DNA of 7,839 bases from Nitrospirota bacterium. GTDB taxonomy: Bacteria > Nitrospirota > Nitrospiria > Nitrospirales > Nitrospiraceae. The stretch covers positions 1 through 7,839 of the forward strand of contig JACRLS010000021.1 in the NCBI GenBank assembly GCA_016235225.1. Reading direction: 5' to 3'. The notes under the pieces are model-generated. The model was not told where the DNA came from. It was given only the letters and a program-made list of their open reading frames with translations, and searched no databases. The position numbers and the translations under genes are program-made. This document shows positions 5,092 through 7,839 of the stretch, piece by piece; the stretch's first letter is position 1, and each line of letters begins with the position of its first letter.

Positions 5092-6307
5092 TCATTTGGC
5101 GATCGTGATCGCCGGCATCGGATAGCGCGTCAAATCCGTCACGGTCATTTGGAACAGGTTCGAGAGCACGGCAAAGGCCTCCTGGTTCCAACTCGGCACC
5201 ATTCCCTGACTCGACGGATACTTGCGAATGGAATAGTGCCGGCCGTCGAATTGCACGGAGAACTCATAGTCATCCGGCTTGGCGGAGGACTCTTCGATTT
5301 CCAGGGTCCTAGCCGGATTCCGCACCACCGTCTTGGTTCTCCGATCCTGTGCCACCATCATTTCCGGTTCTTCCTCGATGCCTTTGGCCACAAAGCCGAT
5401 GATCGCGTTCATGCTGCGCAGCAGAATCGACCCATGAAGGGGATAGTCGCCTCCCGGATAGCCGGGCCGGATGTCCACCAACACATAGTCCGGCGGAAAG
5501 CGGTGCGCTTCCTCATGGAGCCGCGCCGCTCCTCATTGGAGAGACGGCCGGGATCATAGTTGGAGATGAGGAGCCGCCCCACGGCCTTGCGCCTCACCGT
5601 ATGCACCTTACCCTCGGCATCGCCTTCCCATCGAATCCCCTTCTCCAAAGCCGCCACGACTTCATCCGGATTGGGCGGACGATTCGTCCGGACGGTTTGA
5701 CTTTCCTCAAAGAGGACCGGCCCGACAAACAGCTTGCGCTCCCCGTCCAGTCCGGCGAGATGCAGGAGCCGGCGGCGGAACTCCCGGTAGCCTTCTCCCT
5801 CCGACGGCGCGTTAAACAGGATGGTCGGTCCCCCCTCTCCGTCGAGCGCAATGCCCCGTGCCATCAGGCGCAGCACCATATTGATGGCATACCCCGGCCG
5901 GACGAGAAACTCGAACTTATCTTCATCCAAGGGGCGCAGGACACGCTTCGTAAATTCCTCCCCGGTGATCGGGACAATGGTGATCGTGGGATTTCCAGCC
6001 ACGCTCGCGGAGTATTCCAGATTGACGGGACGCTGATCCGGATCCACTGCCCGTCCCAATCCTGCGGAAATGCCGGCGTTGGTCCGAAAGTCGAAGGTCG
6101 CGGCGACACTGGAGACCGCTGTGAAATGCACCGGCCGGTGGTAGCGGGCGCGTGCGATGTTCAACAGCAACAAATCCGCTTCCACGTGGCTGACGGTCCG
6201 GTCGTACTCCAACACGGCGCGGTGCATCGCGATCGGCGACAGACAGCCCGTGAGTCCGCTGGCCATCACAGCCCCCGGACAATGACATCCCTCTGCCTTG
6301 CGCTCAT
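5092..6307 (-). pseudogene. Large putative lipoprotein, two single-base frameshifts
   Basis: I do not recognise a named family, but the sequence is clearly coding. An ATG at 6307-6305 has a strong ribosome binding site (GGAGAGG) and gives MSARQRDVIVRG, then hits a stop. Adding one base to the five-C run at 6272-6276 (plus strand) joins it to AVMASGLTGC, a proper lipobox (LTG-C, Cys22). The mature protein then runs SPIAMHRAVLEYDRTVSHVEADLLLLNIARARYHRPVHF and on to ISNYDPGRLSNEERRG near 5522. A second one-base loss near 5517-5522 shifts the frame; with it repaired the protein continues LHEEAHRFPPDYVLVDIRPG, GGDYPLHGSILLRSMNAIIGF and ends TRYPMPAITIAK at 5092. The repaired length is about 405 residues, and it would sit on the outer or inner membrane. 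Without the upstream fix, translation could start at GTG 6269. The VTT gene ends 16 bp upstream of 6307, so the two are probably one transcript. Confidence 0.68.
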
Positions 6308-6323
6308 CAACGATCCTCTCCGC

Positions 6324-7094
6324 TCAAAACAACGACCGGAGGGTCTCTCGACGGAGGCTGGGGTCCATCATCGTCGCCTTTCTGTGTGTCGCCCGCGCCT
6401 CGGTAAGATATCTATAGAGCGCCGGCATCAACGACAGCAGCGCCAGCAGCCCAAACGCCAGGAGCACCGGCGGCGTCAAGATTTCACCCGGCGAAGGAAT
6501 CATGCTCAATTCCTGGCCGGCATAGGCGAACACGAAACTGCCCGGCAGCATCCCGAGCGCGGAGGCACGGACATAGGTGCCCAGATCGACTCGCGTTAAT
6601 CCCGAGACGAGATTGACCAGCACGAAGGGCACCGCCGGAATCAACCGCAAGGTCAAGAGGTAACTGAAGGCATTCTTGGCAAACCCGTCCTGAAATCCTT
6701 TGAGCCGGCGCCCGAATCGCGCATCGACCCAATCCCGCAGCCAGTACCGGGCGGCGAGAAAGGCCAGGGTGGCCCCGATGGTCGCGCCGATGTTGACGTA
6801 CAGGGTACCGACCACGCTGCCGAACAGGAATCCGCCGGCAATCGTGAGCAACACGTCGCCGGGGAGCGACAAGGCGGCCCCGACAATGTAGAGGGCGATG
6901 AACAGCGCGACCGCCTGCACATAGTGCATGTGCGTGAACGCGAGGAGGAAATCCCGCTCGTACACGAGACGCTCCAACGACCAGTAATGCAGCAGGTCGA
7001 ACCCCCAGCGCAGTCCCAGCAGCGAAGTAGCGACCGCCACGGCGAACCATGTCCTCATGCCCGGTGTGTGTCGCTTCGGCTCATTGGTCATCAT
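6324..7094 (-). CDS. TVP38/TMEM64 (VTT domain) membrane protein
   Basis: A 256-residue integral membrane protein of the TVP38/TMEM64 family (SNARE-associated/VTT domain, related to DedA). Hydrophobic segments lie near residues 15-35, 59-77, 81-99, 102-115, 143-165, 177-193 and 204-224. The family blocks are present: SLPGDVLLTIAGGFLFGSVVGTLYVNIGATIGATLAFLAARYWLR (76-120), with the GGFLFG re-entrant motif, and LRLIPAVPFVLVNLVSGLTRV (149-169) followed by GMLPGSFVFAYAGQEL (181-196). Members of this superfamily act in lipid scrambling or transport; the substrate here is unknown. I chose the ATG at 7094, which has AGGGGAG eight bases ahead. The frame is open further upstream only through a GC-rich palindromic leader. 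It is followed closely by the lipoprotein gene (likely one operon) and preceded by a strong leader hairpin that may affect expression. Confidence 0.9.
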   Translation of the reverse strand: MMTNEPKRHTPGMRTWFAVAVATSLLGLRWGFDLLHYWSLERLVYERDFLLAFTHMHYVQAVALFIALYIVGAALSLPGDVLLTIAGGFLFGSVVGTLYVNIGATIGATLAFLAARYWLRDWVDARFGRRLKGFQDGFAKNAFSYLLTLRLIPAVPFVLVNLVSGLTRVDLGTYVRASALGMLPGSFVFAYAGQELSMIPSPGEILTPPVLLAFGLLALLSLMPALYRYLTEARATHRKATMMDPSLRRETLRSLF

Positions 7095-7111
7095 CGCTTC
7101 GCTCCCCTGTC

Positions 7112-7234
7112 CCTTGTGGCCTCGTGCTGAGGACAGTCCTGCATCGTGGTGTTGAGTCCTTCGAGGCCACTCATCGTTACATCGCTCGTGGCGAGGGACG
7201 GCCCCGCCGGACAGGCGAGCGCCCGGCCACAAGG
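7112..7234. repeat. Nested inverted repeats in the leader of the VTT gene
   Basis: CCTTGTGGCC (7112-7121) is a perfect inverted repeat of GGCCACAAGG (7225-7234). Inside, GTGGCCTCG (7116-7124) pairs perfectly with CGAGGCCAC (7162-7170), with AGGAC/GTCCT inside that. Separately, CGCTCG (7183-7188) pairs with CGAGCG (7216-7221). The left arm can therefore pair with two alternative partners, so two mutually exclusive folds are possible in the leader, starting just 5' of the VTT ribosome binding site. This could be regulatory, or simply the debris of palindrome growth. It has no similarity that I can see to the 48-nt core. Confidence 0.6.
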
Positions 7235-7383
7235 ATTCCCCCGCGACCAGGCATTTGGTGGGATTAGTTAGGAGGCGTCAACCGCATCCTGAAAGGTCTT
7301 TCTCCGCTATCTCCTCTCGCATCGAGGCGTCACGATTCCACACTGCGCGCGTCCTCTTGTATTGGTTTATCTAAACCCAGCCA

Positions 7384-7629
7384 GGCTAGGGCGTGAGGAG
7401 CCTTCGACTGCGGCCGTTCTCTCTCTCTCTGCGTACTGTTCGCTCTCTGACAGGGCGTAGCCAGGCTGCCGTTCACTGCGCGCGTCGAGGGAGGCCCTTC
7501 CGAGGGCGCGGCCTCCGCGAGCAAGAAGGGCAGCCTGGCTGTGCCCTATGCTACCTCCTTCTGAGCGCGCGCTCGACTCGACTGAGCTCGTCGCAGGCCG
7601 GGAGCAAAGAAGGCCCTCACGCCCTAGCC
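7384..7629. repeat. Middle level of the nested palindrome
   Basis: Positions 7384-7405 and 7609-7629 are inverted repeats: 21 paired bases with one bulged base (7399), starting GGCTAGGGCGTGAGG. Just inside are degraded look-alikes of the two core ends: ACTGCGGCCGTTC from 7407 and GGCCGGGAGCA (7597 to 7606 region). This suggests an older core that was itself split by the inner copy. A perfect 12-bp palindrome, GAGCGCGCGCTC, lies at 7563-7574. Confidence 0.7.
7452..7547. repeat. Innermost palindrome, copy B of the 48-nt core family
   Basis: The arms 7452-7470 and 7529-7547 are 19 nt each and pair at 17 of 19 positions (AGGGC..AGCCAGGCTGCC). The core at 7476-7523 aligns without gaps to 5016-5063 with 41 of 48 identical. 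The variable pair here is GAGGG (7487-7491) with GCCTC (7511-7515), four of five paired, replacing CAACG/CGTTG of copy A. The central hairpin GCCCT/AGGGC with loop TCCG is unchanged. The arms have nothing in common with those of copy A. Confidence 0.85.
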
Positions 7630-7689
7630 CCACACCTTCCGATGGTGCTCGTTGCGCGAGCACAAGGAATCGCGATGTCTCGACGCCTC

Positions 7690-7839
7690 TCAATCTTTTG
7701 AGACATTCACGAATACTTTGATCGCGCCCTTCTCCTCCGTGAGGAGCCGCATCATTTCTCCATAGTGTTCAAGACCGTCGACCGGGTGGGTCAGAAACTT
7801 GGAGAGCCAGCCGGGAAACTCCAGCTCAGCCCGGCACAG
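7690..7839 (-). CDS. Zinc-type alcohol dehydrogenase, C-terminus only
   Basis: Only the last 49 codons are in the window; the gene continues beyond 7839. The end reads FPGWLSKFLTHPVDGLEHYGEMMRLLTEEKGAIKVFVNVSKD. The pattern of a strand with THP, a helix with EHYxEMMRLLTEE and the final GAIKVFV strand is the usual C-terminal end of medium-chain zinc-dependent dehydrogenases (the L-threonine/alcohol dehydrogenase superfamily). The catalytic and zinc-binding residues lie outside the window, so substrate and activity cannot be judged. The stop codon (7692-7690) adjoins the outer arm of the nested palindrome. ATGTCTC (7675-7681) and GAGACAT (7700-7706) form a further 7-bp inverted repeat across the stop codon. 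Confidence 0.6.
   Translation of the reverse strand: MCRAELEFPGWLSKFLTHPVDGLEHYGEMMRLLTEEKGAIKVFVNVSKD

Larger units (their letters stand above)
7324..7689. repeat. Outer level of a three-level nested palindrome
   Basis: The outermost arms are GAGGCGTC (7324-7331) with GACGCCTC (7682-7689), and CGATTCC (7333-7339) with GGAATCG (7666-7672). Just inside lie two halves of the 48-nt core: the first 12 nt (7343-7354, identical to 5016-5027), and the right part (7635-7664, 27 of 30 identical to 5036-5065). About 280 bp containing further palindromes separate the halves. The right arm lies directly downstream of the alcohol dehydrogenase stop codon (7692-7690). This region, with 7095-7323, fills the 595-bp gap between the dehydrogenase and VTT genes, and I see no gene in it. 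Confidence 0.75.

Noticed and set aside
3742..5129. 13-nt direct repeat ATCGGATAGCGCG at 3742-3754 and 5117-5129
   Set aside because: It has no flanking symmetry or further similarity, and the second copy is coding sequence of the lipoprotein C-terminus. It is probably chance.
4976..5191. N-terminal extension of the anti-sigma-like protein to 5191
   Set aside because: The extension is the translation of the palindrome and of the end of the lipoprotein gene in another frame. The ATG at 4975 has a proper ribosome binding site.
5601..6599. Long plus-strand open frame (332 codons) opposite the lipoprotein and VTT genes
   Set aside because: It is rich in Arg, His, Gln and Pro with no domain pattern. 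It is the antisense shadow of two convincing minus-strand genes in GC-rich DNA.
7324..7689. CRISPR array or tRNA/structured RNA gene in the repeat-rich gap
   Set aside because: The repeats are inverted and nested rather than direct and evenly spaced. No tRNA cloverleaf or known RNA signature is visible.
7367..7693. Minus-strand open frames across the nested palindrome containing RAPSEG and ALGRASLDARS peptides
   Set aside because: The same peptides appear in the open frame upstream of the anti-sigma gene because they are translations of the 48-nt core. The frames are by-products of the repeat, not genes.

Overview
The window looks like chromosomal DNA of a moderately GC-rich environmental bacterium. 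Codon use, several conserved proteins of unknown function and the GC-rich palindromic repeats remind me of Nitrospira (Nitrospirota). This is recollection and inference: no rRNA or marker gene is present.

Left part (1-1661): the end of an AT-richer membrane-protein gene on the minus strand, cut by an IS630-family element (577-1508). The element has near-perfect terminal inverted repeats and a duplicated TA target, but its transposase is broken by a poly-A frameshift and an internal deletion.

Central part (1662-4648, plus strand): a DUF6883/DUF4926 pair with ATGA overlap; a Phd/YefM antitoxin and RelE/ParE toxin operon with its own promoter and 20-bp operator palindrome; a conserved unknown protein; a possible remnant of the start of an Ada-type gene; a small two-helix membrane protein; and a secreted unknown protein.

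Right part (4679-7839, minus strand): reading leftwards, the C-terminus of a zinc-type alcohol dehydrogenase, a TVP38/TMEM64 (VTT) membrane protein, a large lipoprotein and a zf-HC2 anti-sigma-like protein. The intergenic gaps are filled with long palindromes.

The most unusual content is this palindrome family. Two intact copies of a 48-nt core (5016-5063 and 7476-7523) are identical except at seven positions. All seven lie in two 5-nt segments that pair with each other, so the differences are compensatory. Each core is flanked by long inverted arms that are different at each locus. At 7324-7689 the palindromes are nested, one core being split by an insert that contains further palindromes.

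A second theme is that several genes (DUF4926, the small membrane protein, the lipoprotein twice) are broken by what looks like one missing base, mostly in a G run. Adding it restores a sensible protein in each case. This may be gene decay, but homopolymer errors in a long-read assembly fit equally well.
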